From the NCBI GenBank assembly GCA_963758025.1, contig CAVWUA010000005.1:248001-312000 (forward strand): 64,000 nucleotides of DNA, in the 5' to 3' direction. Position 1 is the first letter of the stretch, and every line of letters starts with the position of its first letter. A program made the translations under genes and the position numbers. Under the pieces are notes generated by a model. That model was not told the DNA's origin. It saw only the letters and a list, made by a program, of their open reading frames with translations, and made no database searches. Positions 55,377-63,987 of this stretch are shown one piece after another. The stretch is from CAVWUA01 sp963758025 (GTDB lineage: Bacteria; Planctomycetota; Planctomycetia; Isosphaerales; Isosphaeraceae).

Positions 55377-56506
55377 TGACGACGGTAGCGGACCTCGCCT
55401 CCTGGCTCGAATCGTTCGCCCCCTCCAGGCTGGCCGAATCCTGGGACAACGTCGGCCTGCTCTGGGGCGATCCGGCGTCGCCGGTCTCCCGGGTGATGAC
55501 CTGTCTGACCGTGACTCCGACGACGGCCGCCGAGGCGATCGACGAGCGGGCGGAGTTGATCGTGAGCCATCATCCCGTACTGTTCAAGGGGACGAAATCG
55601 TTACGGGCGGATCGTCCCGAGACGGGATACCTCTGGGATCTGGCCCGCGCTGGCGTGGCCATCCTCAGCCCGCATACCGCCTTTGACAACACGTTTGGCG
55701 GGATCAACGACGGCCTGGCCCGACGTCTCGGCCTGGTCGAGGTCGGCCCATTGCGGCCCTCGCCCCCTCGACCGTTGTTCAAGGTCCTCGTCTTCACGCC
55801 CGAGCAGGATCGTGACGCGGTTCTGAACGCGGCCTTCGCCTCGGGAGCGGGGCAAATTGGCGAATACCGCGAATGCTCGTTCTCGACGGAGGGAACCGGT
55901 ACGTTCTTCGGACAGGAAGGGACAAACCCGGTCGTGGGCCAGAAAGGCCGTCGTGAGTCGGTTCCCGAGTGGCGAATCGAGGTGATCTGCCCCTCAGAGC
56001 GACTGTCGGCCACCTTGGAAGCAATCCGCTCGGCCCATTCCTACGAAGAGCCAGCCATCGACGTCGTTCCGCTCCAGTCTACGCAGACCGGTCCGGGAAT
56101 CGGCCGCATCGGTCAGCTTCCCGATTCGCAATCCTTGGATGATTTTGCCGCAAAGGTCGCTGAAACGTTAAGTTCCGACGTTCTCCAGTATGCCGGCGAC
56201 CCAGATCAAAGTGTTCAGCGCGTCGCCATCGCCTGTGGCGGAGCCGACGATTTTTTGCCCGACGCCGCCCGCGCGGGGGCCGACGTGTTCCTGACGGGTG
56301 AAGCCCGATTCCACCGGATGTTGGAAGCCGAAGCGCGAGGGATCGGGCTGGTCATCGCGGGTCATCATGCGACGGAACGGCCGGCGGTCGAGGATCTGGC
56401 GACCCTCATTGGAGAGTCGTTTGGAAGCCTGGACGTCTGGCCGAGTCGCCTCGAACGCGACCCTTGCCGTTCCCTCCAACGATCCGGCGGCGGAAGCAAA
56501 AAATAA
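55376..56506 (+). CDS. Nif3-like dinuclear metal protein
   Basis: Intact, 376 residues from ATG 55376, with ggaggaa seven bases upstream. Metal-site residues appear in SHHPVLFKGTKSL (HH), SPHTAFDN (His, Asp) and, at the C-terminus, GEARFHRMLEAEARGIGLV and AGHHATERPAVE (HH, E). The middle insert (PRPLFKVLVFTPEQDRDAVL) is the usual extra domain of long Nif3 family members. UniProt-style naming calls it GTP cyclohydrolase 1 type 2 homolog, but function is unproven. Overlap with pabC suggests a folate link. Confidence 0.85.
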   Translation: MTTVADLASWLESFAPSRLAESWDNVGLLWGDPASPVSRVMTCLTVTPTTAAEAIDERAELIVSHHPVLFKGTKSLRADRPETGYLWDLARAGVAILSPHTAFDNTFGGINDGLARRLGLVEVGPLRPSPPRPLFKVLVFTPEQDRDAVLNAAFASGAGQIGEYRECSFSTEGTGTFFGQEGTNPVVGQKGRRESVPEWRIEVICPSERLSATLEAIRSAHSYEEPAIDVVPLQSTQTGPGIGRIGQLPDSQSLDDFAAKVAETLSSDVLQYAGDPDQSVQRVAIACGGADDFLPDAARAGADVFLTGEARFHRMLEAEARGIGLVIAGHHATERPAVEDLATLIGESFGSLDVWPSRLERDPCRSLQRSGGGSKK

Positions 56507-56526
56507 CCCCCGAGACGGCTCGGGGG
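56507..56526 (+). terminator. Terminator hairpin of the pab-nif3 operon
   Basis: cccccgag (56507-56514) and ctcggggg (56519-56526) with a 4-base acgg loop directly follow the nif3-like stop. It probably ends the pabB-pabC-nif3 transcript. No T run follows it. Confidence 0.6.
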
Positions 56527-56586
56527 CAAGGTAAAAGAGATTTAAAGGAATCTCGCCCCGGAGGAGCGAGAGCCCTCAATCGAGGC

Positions 56587-56892
56587 TCAGGAGGATGCCG
56601 CCGCAGGCTCGGACGACTCTCCGGCAGCGGCCTTCCCGGTGCGGGTCGCGGGGACAGCCAGGTACTGCTGGTGCTCCCACTGACCGGCCCAGACCTGGCC
56701 GGACCAGCGCTGGAGGGAAATCGCGCGAACGGTCGGACGGTCCTCGTCGCGGATCACCTCACCCCAGGCGCCGGTGTACGCCGCGCGAACCTGGGCGGAG
56801 CTGCCGCCCACGCAAAGCAGTCGTTCTCCTCCAGGGGCCAGGCAGGCCACAGCCCGCCAATCTTGTGCTCCAGTGGACTCAGTCATGCTCAT
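56587..56892 (-). CDS. Small hypothetical protein, about 101 residues
   Basis: Small frame starting at ATG 56892 (or 56886) with MSMTESTGAQDWRAVACLAP and a middle region of beta-like strands (AISLQRWSGQVWAGQWEHQQ). The C-terminus is Ala/Ser-rich. No family recognised. High-GC third positions and a position facing the nif3 terminator support it as real. There is no membrane segment. The promoter must lie in the AT-rich region to its right. Confidence 0.5.
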   Translation of the reverse strand: MSMTESTGAQDWRAVACLAPGGERLLCVGGSSAQVRAAYTGAWGEVIRDEDRPTVRAISLQRWSGQVWAGQWEHQQYLAVPATRTGKAAAGESSEPAAASS

Positions 56893-57389
56893 CGTGAATA
56901 ATCTCCACCCGTCTCGCCCAATTCGGCCGGAACCCATCGTGAATTCGACCACGCTGACGAGATAGGGATAACGAATGGTCCTTGCTGAGGTGCGAATGGA
57001 CCTCGGTGATGGCGGTCAGATACCGAGAAGGATGCGGGGCCAAAAACTTGACCCCGCCTTTCCGATCTTACGTCGCCCAACAGCACAAGGCAACTATACC
57101 AATCCACCGGGTTGATGATGACGGAGAGTCCTCATCATCTTGAGGGGATGGTGGGGGGGGTAGGATCGAGGAAAGAAGTCTGACGTCCCCTGTCAAGCAA
57201 GCTCCTGGCACGAGACGGGACCGCAAATCCGTGAGGTTTCTTCGCCACGTTTCGGGAGGTGATTGTAACGCCCGCTCTGAATTGGATCGACTAAAATCCG
57301 CAAAAATTTATGAAAAAGCGACCCTCGGAACGAGCACCTCGCGCAACTCAAGTCGATTCAAGGATTTCCAACGAGTCTCCTGAATCACC
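56893..57389. other. AT-richer intergenic region
   Basis: This gap of about 497 bp lies upstream of the small minus-strand gene and after the alcohol dehydrogenase-like stop. A weak candidate -10 box (TACAAT, minus, 57267-57262) and an 8-bp inverted repeat at 57114-57139 are the only signals. I see no gene in it. Confidence 0.5.
57114..57139. repeat. 8-bp inverted repeat
   Basis: gatgatga (57114-57121) and tcatcatc (57132-57139) are separated by 10 bases. It could be an operator or a weak hairpin in the region upstream of the small minus-strand gene. Confidence 0.3.
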
Positions 57390-58377
57390 TCAGGAAATCG
57401 TCAAAAGGACCTTGCCCGGCTTACCGGAAACTTCGGCCTGACGGACGGCCTCGGCAACCTGATCCATCGGAAACGTGGGACCCGTCTCGGTCGCCAGAAC
57501 ACCATCGCTGATCAACTGACCGACCTGGCGGAACAGCTTCAACGCTTGTGGGATATTTCTTTGTCTCATCCAGTAGCCTAGCCAGAACCCCTGCACCGAC
57601 CGTCGCGCCGCGATGAGCCGGCGCAGGTCGAGCCGCATGGGATCGGTCGTCAAGGAACCGTAGATCACCATGCGGCCATCCCCCGCAAGTGACTCAAAAA
57701 CCCCAGTGGCCGTATCCCCCCCACCGGGTCGAGAGCATACTTGACCCCTTCTTCCCCGACGACGCGGCGCACCTGTTCGTCAATCGGTCCATCCGCCGAA
57801 CAGATCACCGCGTCGGCCCCAAGCGCCGGAGTTCTTCCATCGGTTCGTGGCGACGGACCACGTTGACCGTCTTGATCCCGTCGTGCCTGGCCAGTTTGAT
57901 GATCATCTTGCCTAGCGATGAGTTCGCCGCCGATTGCAAGAGCCATTCCCCACGCGGAACCGCGAGAACATGCCGCACCAGAGCCAGGACGGTCATCGGG
58001 TTGACGAAGAACGAGGCCGCCTGCTCATCCGAGAGTTCCTTGGGCACGGGTCGAGCCTGACGGGCCGGAATCACGGCATATTCGGCCCAGTCTCCCCCGC
58101 TATGGTTGATGACCGTCACGCGTTTTCCCTTGACCAGCTTGCCGAGCAACCCGGAACCAACCTTGTCCACCACGCCGACGCCTTCGAAGCCGACTCGAGC
58201 GGGCAATTCCGGTTTGAACACGTAACGGCCACGGATCAACAACAGGTCGGACGGGTTGACCGGCGTGGCGATCATCTTGACCCGGACTTGTCCCGGCCCT
58301 GGGTCCGGGGCCGGCACGTCACGGACCTGCACGACATCGGCGGGCTCGCCAAACTGCTCGAACACGATGGCCTTCAT
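57390..58377 (-). CDS. MDR-family zinc-independent alcohol dehydrogenase/quinone oxidoreductase-like protein, frame corrected
   Basis: About 329 residues from ATG 58377 (ATG 58386 is an alternative). The N-terminal half has KAIVFEQFGEPADVVQVRDV and PARVGFEGVGVVDKVGSG, with no structural zinc Cys cluster. ANSSLGKMIIKLARHDGIKT is the nucleotide-binding start. Two bases are missing, one near 57828 and one in the G run at 57716-57722. The last part (VIYGSLTTDPMRLDLRRLIA) restores the substrate domain. Probably NADPH-dependent reduction of enones or quinones. Substrate unknown. Divergent from the sulfurtransferase gene. Confidence 0.75.
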
Positions 58378-58546
58378 TCGAATCATCTCACTACGGATAA
58401 TCGGAATTCTCGACGAACTCGCAGGACGCTGGAGCGATTATCGTTCCCCTGTGACCGATCGAGGAGTGCTTTTCTGGTTCCCCCGCCTGTTCCTCCCGGA
58501 GCGATTCACCCAGGCGGCACAACCCAATCAAAGGATAACACCAAAC

Positions 58547-59410
58547 ATGGCAAGCGATCCGCTCGTGACGACGGCCTGGCTGGAGCAGCATCTGGAGGCC
58601 CCGAATCTACGTGTCGTGGACATGAGAGGTTACGTCACCACTCGACCGACCGCGCCAGGAGTTCAGGAGGCAAGCTATCGTGGTGCCCCGGAGGAATATC
58701 TCGCCGGGCACATTCCCGGAGCCGTCTATATCGACTGGACGCGGGATATCGTTGATCCCGATGATCCGACCCCCGCTCAGATCGCGCCTGCCGAGCGATT
58801 CGCCGAGGCCATGGCCTCACGCGGGATCGGTGACAAGACGCACGTCGTCGCTGTCGATCATGCGGGGAGCCAGTTTGCCACGAGACTCTGGTGGGCCTTG
58901 AGATACTACGGACACGACGCCGTCTCGGTGCTCGACGGCGGCTATCACCGCTGGGTCGAGGAAGGACGTCCCATCGAGAGTGGCCCCGTCAAGTTCGAAC
59001 GTCAGACCTTCACTCCTCGCCCGCGTCCGGAGTTGCGAGCCACGGTCCAGCAGGTGCTCGACCATCTCGGACACGACGACAACCAGTTGATCGATGCCCG
59101 TGACTCTGGTCAGTTCACTGGCGAACGAAGGCGGGGTCCCCGGGGCGGACATATTCCTGGTGCAATCAATATTCCCCGCGAGCAGTTCTTTGCCGAGGGC
59201 GGCGGCTTCCTCCCACTTGAAGAAATCCGCAAACGACTACTCGAACATGGTTTCCGGCCGGAGAAGCCAACCATCGCTTACTGCAACGGCGGGGTCGCCG
59301 CGACGGTCGTCCTGTTCAATCTCCACCGGCTCGGCTACTCCGATCAGGCCAACTACGACGGTTCCTGGAACGAGTGGGGACCGCGTCTCGACCTCCCAGC
59401 CGAGGCCTGA
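58547..59410 (+). CDS. Sulfurtransferase, tandem rhodanese domains
   Basis: Intact, 287 residues from ATG 58547. Two rhodanese domains. The first has VVDMRGYVTTRPTAPGVQE and AGHIPGAVYIDWTRD but no catalytic Cys (HAGSQFATRLWW is in its place). The second keeps it in IAYCNGGVAATVVLF. This is the usual thiosulfate or 3-mercaptopyruvate sulfurtransferase layout, where only the second domain is active. It moves sulfane sulfur to cyanide or thiols. The start of the Mo-hydroxylase operon lies 220 bp downstream. Confidence 0.88.
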   Translation: MASDPLVTTAWLEQHLEAPNLRVVDMRGYVTTRPTAPGVQEASYRGAPEEYLAGHIPGAVYIDWTRDIVDPDDPTPAQIAPAERFAEAMASRGIGDKTHVVAVDHAGSQFATRLWWALRYYGHDAVSVLDGGYHRWVEEGRPIESGPVKFERQTFTPRPRPELRATVQQVLDHLGHDDNQLIDARDSGQFTGERRRGPRGGHIPGAINIPREQFFAEGGGFLPLEEIRKRLLEHGFRPEKPTIAYCNGGVAATVVLFNLHRLGYSDQANYDGSWNEWGPRLDLPAEA

Positions 59411-59630
59411 GCACTTCGGTCAGATGGTATAGATTTGCCATTTGACCGCCCGATCCATCGGTATCCGATACCCCGAAAACAATGCGGGAAATCCGGGAGT
59501 AAGTCCTTGCCTTGTGACAGCGCAGTGGCCATAGTGCAACATTGCTCGGCTGACCAGAACCGGCCAGGGGCGTAAGTTTGGCAGTCAGCCCCGCCATGAT
59601 AGCTTCCAGGCATCCAGGGAGACTTGCTCG

Positions 59631-60272
59631 ATGCCCGAACACGATCCGAAATCGAAAGTCGGCCCACACGGGCATAGCCGTCGCGACTTCCTGCGGGGGT
59701 CGGGCATGGCGGCGGCCACGGCCGTGCTGACTGGCAAGGCCCAGGCAGCACTCGACGAACAAAATGCGCAGGATGGAGGCCCGAAGGTCCTCTCCGGCGA
59801 CATGCCAATCACGTTGAAGGTCAACGGCGAGGAGATGGAATGCACCATCGAACCGCGTTGCACGCTGCTGGACACGCTCCGGAACCGGCTCGACGTGACC
59901 GGCCCGAAGCGTGTCTGCGACCGGGCGAGTTGTGGTGCCTGCACGGTGATCCTCGACGGTGATCCCGTCTATTCGTGCACGACCCTGGCGATCACCTGCC
60001 AGGACAAGACGATCGAGACTCTCGAAAGCTTCGGGACCGAGGAAGGCAGCGTACCGTACGCCTTCCGCGATCACGACGGCCTGATGTGCGGCTACTGCAC
60101 ACCCGGCTTCGTGACGGCCTGCAAGGCCTTCCTGGACAAGAACCCGGGCAAGGACGTGACGGTCGAAGACGTCAAGCGGGGCCTCGACGGCAACATCTGC
60201 CGTTGCGGAACGTACGTCGGCGTGCTCGAGGCAGCTCTCGATGCGGCCAAAGCCATGAAAGGGAAGGGGTGA
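59631..60272 (+). CDS. Tat-targeted [2Fe-2S] subunit of a molybdenum hydroxylase (PaoA-like)
   Basis: Intact, 213 residues. The N-terminus SRRDFLRGSGMAAATAVLTG is a twin-arginine signal. Two [2Fe-2S] sites are present: CDRASCGACTVILDGDPVYS (plant-ferredoxin type) and CGYCTPGFV with NICRCGTY (alpha-helical type). It accepts electrons from the molybdenum centre and passes them on. It resembles E. coli PaoA (YagT) of the periplasmic aldehyde oxidoreductase. The next gene begins 3 bp later, so the operon is compact. Confidence 0.88.
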   Translation: MPEHDPKSKVGPHGHSRRDFLRGSGMAAATAVLTGKAQAALDEQNAQDGGPKVLSGDMPITLKVNGEEMECTIEPRCTLLDTLRNRLDVTGPKRVCDRASCGACTVILDGDPVYSCTTLAITCQDKTIETLESFGTEEGSVPYAFRDHDGLMCGYCTPGFVTACKAFLDKNPGKDVTVEDVKRGLDGNICRCGTYVGVLEAALDAAKAMKGKG

Positions 60273-60275
60273 TCC

Positions 60276-62438
60276 ATGGCCAGTTGGCCCGAAAACACGC
60301 GCCTGATCAACACGGAAATTCCCCGCGTCGATGGCCTGGCCAAGGCCTCCGGCAAGGCCAAGTATCCATCCGACATGCTTCCCAAGGGGATGCTTTTCGG
60401 CGTGATGCTCTACAGCCCGCACGCGCATGCCAAGGTCACCTCGATCGACACGAGCAAGGCCGAAAAGATGCCGGGCGTCAAGGCGGTCGTCGTGATCGCC
60501 GGTCAGGGGAAGACGCTGCGATATCAAGGGGATGACGTGGCGGCGGTCGCCGCCGAGACCGAGGAGCAGGCCCGCGACGCGGTCCGCGCCATCGAGGTCG
60601 AATATGAGGTTCTGCCTCACGTTGTCACCGAAGAGCAAGCGATGAAGGAGGATGCCCCCGAGGTCACGAGGGGCGGCAACGTCAAGCAGGGTCGCGAGCA
60701 GACCAAGGGAGATCCCGACCTGGCTCTTGGCAAAGCCGACGAGATCGTGGAGGGGACTTACTCCGTCCCGGTCATCACCCACGTTTGCCTGGAAACCCAC
60801 GGCCTGACGGCGAAGTGGGAAGGGGACAACAAGATCGTCGCGTGGGCGAGCACCCAGGCCGTCGGCCCCACCGCGGGCGAGCTGGCCGGGCGGTTCAATA
60901 TCCCTCAGGCGAATGTCTCGGTCATCACCGAGGTCATGGGTGGCGGCTTCGGCTCGAAATTCGGCGCCGATATCTGGGGCACGACCGCTGCCGAACTATC
61001 GCAGAAGGCCGGAGGACGGCCCGTCAAGATGTTCCTCGACCGCACCCAGGAACACCTCGCGGCCGGAAACCGTCCCAGCGCGTCGGGCCATGTCAAGCTC
61101 GGCGGGTCGAAAGACGGTAAGGTCACGGCCCTGGTCGCCGAGACGCACGGCACCGGCGGAATCACCCGAGGCGCCAACTTCCCCTTGCCGTACGTGTACG
61201 ACGTGCCCAATGTTCGCCGGGCGCACTCCGACGTCTTCGTCAACTGCGGCAACGCTCGCGCCATGCGTGCTCCAGGTCACCCCGAAGGCTGCGCGATCAT
61301 GGAAGCGGCCATGGACGACCTGGCCGCCAAGCTGGGTGTCGATCCGGTCGAGTTCCGCCTGAAGAACCTGGCCGAAAAGGACATGGTCGGCGGTGGGGTC
61401 GATCGAACCGCGATCTATCGTGCCGAGGTCCAGCGCGGCGCGGAACTGATCGGCTGGAATCAAAACTGGAAACCCCGAGGCCAGAACGGCAAGGGCGTTC
61501 GGAAGCGTGGTCTGGGTATGGCCCTGCACCAGTGGGGCGGCGGCGGTGCGCAGGACAAGAAGGTCGCCTGCATCATCAGCCCCGATGGCTCGGTCGAGGT
61601 CCGCTCGGGCACGCAGGATATCGGCACCGGCACCCGCACGATCCTGGCGATCATCGCGGCCGAGTTGCTGGGGCTGAACGTCGAGGATATCACGTCGAAC
61701 ATCGGCAACTCGACCTTCCCGCCCGGCCAGTCCTCCGGTGGATCAACCACCGCGCCGTCGATGAGCCCGCCGACGTACAACGCCGTCAGCCAGGCCCGTG
61801 ACGAACTGTTCAAGAAGATCGCCCCGGCGCTCGACGCCAAGCCGGAGGACCTGAGCCTCAAGGACGGCAAGGTGCAGGTTAAGGGCGAACCGAAGATGTC
61901 CTGGAAAGACGCCTGCCGAAAGCTCGGGATGATGCCGATCTCGGTCGAGGCCGGATTCGCCGAGGGGCTCTCCTCGGTCGGCGTCGGCGGCTGCCAGTTC
62001 GCCGACGTGAACGTGGACACCGAGACGGGCGTTGTCACGCTCAACAAGATCGTGGCGATCCAGGACTCGGGCCTGATCATCGACATGATGACCTGGAAGA
62101 GCCAGGTCTATGGTGGCGTGATCATGGGCATCAACTACGGCCTGTTCGAAGAACGGATCATGGACCCGACGACCGGCATCATGCTCAACTCCGACATGGA
62201 GATGTACAAGCTGGCCGGCGCGAGCGACATCCCCGAGATCATCGTCGAGGCGTTCAACACGCCCGAGATGCGTGCCCGCGGCGTCATCGGCGTCGGCGAA
62301 CCGCCGACGATCTCGACGGCCGCCGCCATCGGCAACGCCGTGGCCAATGCCATCGGCGTCCGCGTTCCTGAGTGGCCCATGAGTCCCCGCAACGTTCTGA
62401 ACGCCCTGTCGCAGTCCAAGATTGGAGGGAAGGCGTAA
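60276..62438 (+). CDS. Molybdopterin-binding catalytic subunit of xanthine dehydrogenase family (PaoC-like)
   Basis: Intact, 720 residues. Motifs: GLAKASGKAKYPSDMLPKGM, EVMGGGFGSKFGADIWGTTA (Mo-binding Gly region), ARAMRAPGHPEGCAIMEAAM (Arg), QSSGGSTTAPSMSPPTYNAV and the catalytic Glu region RGVIGVGEPPTISTAAA. It hydroxylates aldehydes or N-heterocycles using Mo-cofactor. No signal peptide of its own, so it is probably exported with the Tat-tagged subunit. Order FeS-Mo-FAD differs from E. coli paoA-B-C (FeS-FAD-Mo). Confidence 0.88.
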   Translation: MASWPENTRLINTEIPRVDGLAKASGKAKYPSDMLPKGMLFGVMLYSPHAHAKVTSIDTSKAEKMPGVKAVVVIAGQGKTLRYQGDDVAAVAAETEEQARDAVRAIEVEYEVLPHVVTEEQAMKEDAPEVTRGGNVKQGREQTKGDPDLALGKADEIVEGTYSVPVITHVCLETHGLTAKWEGDNKIVAWASTQAVGPTAGELAGRFNIPQANVSVITEVMGGGFGSKFGADIWGTTAAELSQKAGGRPVKMFLDRTQEHLAAGNRPSASGHVKLGGSKDGKVTALVAETHGTGGITRGANFPLPYVYDVPNVRRAHSDVFVNCGNARAMRAPGHPEGCAIMEAAMDDLAAKLGVDPVEFRLKNLAEKDMVGGGVDRTAIYRAEVQRGAELIGWNQNWKPRGQNGKGVRKRGLGMALHQWGGGGAQDKKVACIISPDGSVEVRSGTQDIGTGTRTILAIIAAELLGLNVEDITSNIGNSTFPPGQSSGGSTTAPSMSPPTYNAVSQARDELFKKIAPALDAKPEDLSLKDGKVQVKGEPKMSWKDACRKLGMMPISVEAGFAEGLSSVGVGGCQFADVNVDTETGVVTLNKIVAIQDSGLIIDMMTWKSQVYGGVIMGINYGLFEERIMDPTTGIMLNSDMEMYKLAGASDIPEIIVEAFNTPEMRARGVIGVGEPPTISTAAAIGNAVANAIGVRVPEWPMSPRNVLNALSQSKIGGKA

Positions 62439-62440
62439 TT

Positions 62441-63508
62441 ATGAAAGCCTTTGAATACGCCAGCCCGGCGTCCGTGGAGCAGGCTATCCAGCTCCTCTCG
62501 GGCCGCGACTCGTGCGAGGCCCTCTCCGGCGGCACCGACCTGCTCAGCCGGATGAAAGACTACATCACCAGTCCCCAGCGGGTCGTTTACATCCGCGATA
62601 TCAAGGACATCTCCGGCATCTCGGGTGATTCCAAGAATCAGGGACTGACGATCGGCGGCAATACCCGGCTGGTCGAGATCATCGAGCATCCGGAGAGTAC
62701 CAAGGCTTATCCGGCTCTGCGGCAAGCGGCCCTGGAAGTCGCCACGCCGCAGATTCGCAACATGGCCACTCTGGGCGGCAACCTCATGCAGCGCCCGCGT
62801 TGCTGGTACTACCGTAGCGGCTTCGGCCTGCTCGGCGGCCGTCGCGAAGGCGAGAAGCTCGTCCGCGAGCTGGAAGGCGAATTCACTCCCACGGACTATA
62901 ACGAGGGGGAACAGGGCGGCAACCTGATCCGCAAGGGGGACAACCGCTTCCACGCCATCTTCCTGACCGATGGCGACGCCCTGTTCGTCAGCCCGTCGAG
63001 CCTCGCGCCTCCGTTGATCGTTCTTGGCGCCAAGGCCACTCTCGTCGGTCCTGACGGCGAGCGAACCATCCCAGTCGCGGATCTCTATCGCATTCCCAAG
63101 AAGGAGGACGAGCGCGAGCTGACCATCAGCAAGGATGAGGTCCTGACCAAGGTTCACATCCCGCCCGCCAAGGGGAAGAACGCGACCTACGAGGTTCGGC
63201 ACAAGCAGGCTCACGACTGGCCGCTCGTCCTCGCGTCGGTCTGCGTCGAGATGGACGGCGACAAGGTGTCGAAGGCTCAGATCGTCCTGGGCAACGTCGC
63301 TCCCATTCCGTACCGCAGCAAGCCGGCCGAGGACGCGATCACCGGCAAGGCCATCAACCAGGAAACCGCCGAGGCCGCCGGTCAGGCCGCCATCGAGGAG
63401 GCCAAGCCACTCTCGATGAATGCCTTCCGCGTGCCCATCACCAAGACCGCCATCAAGCGCGCCCTGCTGGCCGCTGTCGGCGACCGCTACTGGGAGGAGG
63501 GGAACTGA
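62441..63508 (+). CDS. FAD-binding subunit of molybdenum hydroxylase (PaoB/CoxM-like)
   Basis: Intact, 355 residues from ATG 62441, behind ggaggga. FAD-binding motifs: LSGGTDLLSRMKDYITSPQR, ATLGGNLMQRPRCWYYRSGF and HAIFLTDGDALFVSPSSLAP. The insert resembles PaoB/YagS, which holds an extra [4Fe-4S] cluster, but here only one Cys (RPRCWYYR) is seen in the insert, so that cluster is probably missing. The C-terminal domain follows the CoxM pattern. It passes electrons to a quinone, oxygen or other acceptor. Confidence 0.85.
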   Translation: MKAFEYASPASVEQAIQLLSGRDSCEALSGGTDLLSRMKDYITSPQRVVYIRDIKDISGISGDSKNQGLTIGGNTRLVEIIEHPESTKAYPALRQAALEVATPQIRNMATLGGNLMQRPRCWYYRSGFGLLGGRREGEKLVRELEGEFTPTDYNEGEQGGNLIRKGDNRFHAIFLTDGDALFVSPSSLAPPLIVLGAKATLVGPDGERTIPVADLYRIPKKEDERELTISKDEVLTKVHIPPAKGKNATYEVRHKQAHDWPLVLASVCVEMDGDKVSKAQIVLGNVAPIPYRSKPAEDAITGKAINQETAEAAGQAAIEEAKPLSMNAFRVPITKTAIKRALLAAVGDRYWEEGN

Positions 63509-63512
63509 CGCG

Positions 63513-63749
63513 ATGGCCGAACAGCCCAACACGCCCGAGTCGGGTGAGAAGACGTCCACCCCTTGCCGTCACCTGCGTTCCAAGGGCATGTATGTCTATA
63601 CCGACGGATATGACCCGAACGCGCACGGAGATTACGATAACACGATCTACTGGTGCCTGAAGTCGATGAAGAGCTTCGGTCCGGATGACGAGCAGGTCGA
63701 TCGAGAGTATTGCTGCGATTCATCGCGCTCGTGCTACGAGCCACTCTGA
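63513..63749 (+). CDS. Cys-rich 78-residue protein of the Mo-hydroxylase operon
   Basis: Small protein starting 5 bp after the FAD subunit, behind ggaggaggg. Five Cys residues: TPCRH, TIYWCLK, EYCCDSS and SCYEPL. There is no signal peptide. The spacing suggests metal or Fe-S binding. I do not recognise a family. Position at the end of the operon suggests an assembly or electron-transfer role, which is inference. A strong terminator follows. Confidence 0.65.
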   Translation: MAEQPNTPESGEKTSTPCRHLRSKGMYVYTDGYDPNAHGDYDNTIYWCLKSMKSFGPDDEQVDREYCCDSSRSCYEPL

Positions 63750-63779
63750 TCGGCGAAAAGCGTCCCGTGACAAGAACCA

Positions 63780-63830
63780 GAACGCCGTGCGCCCGGGGGA
63801 CGAACCTCCGGTACGCGGCGTTCGGTTTTT
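63780..63830 (+). terminator. Rho-independent terminator of the Mo-hydroxylase operon
   Basis: gaacgccg (63780-63787) and cggcgttc (63816-63823) pair perfectly around an inner partly paired GC-rich region, followed by ggttttt (five T). It lies 30 bp after the Cys-rich gene stop. Confidence 0.85.
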
Positions 63831-63919
63831 GCGGAACCGATCGACGGAATGGCGGATTTCCCGTTCACTTTTTCGAAAAGCTCTTGATCTATTCCGACCG
63901 TTCCGGCAATCTGAATTCC

Positions 63920-63954
63920 GGAATGTTCGGCCTGACATTCGTCAGGCCCATTCC
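63920..63954 (+). promoter_or_regulatory. Stable hairpin in the leader of the next gene
   Basis: ggcctgac (63929-63936) and gtcaggcc (63941-63948) pair across a 4-base loop, and ggaatg (63920-63925) and cattcc (63949-63954) extend the stem past a small bulge. It lies about 35 bases before the ATG at 63988, so it could be a leader element or a second terminator. Confidence 0.4.
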
Positions 63955-63987
63955 AGGTTCCTTCCTCTTGATGGGAGCGGAGCGATC

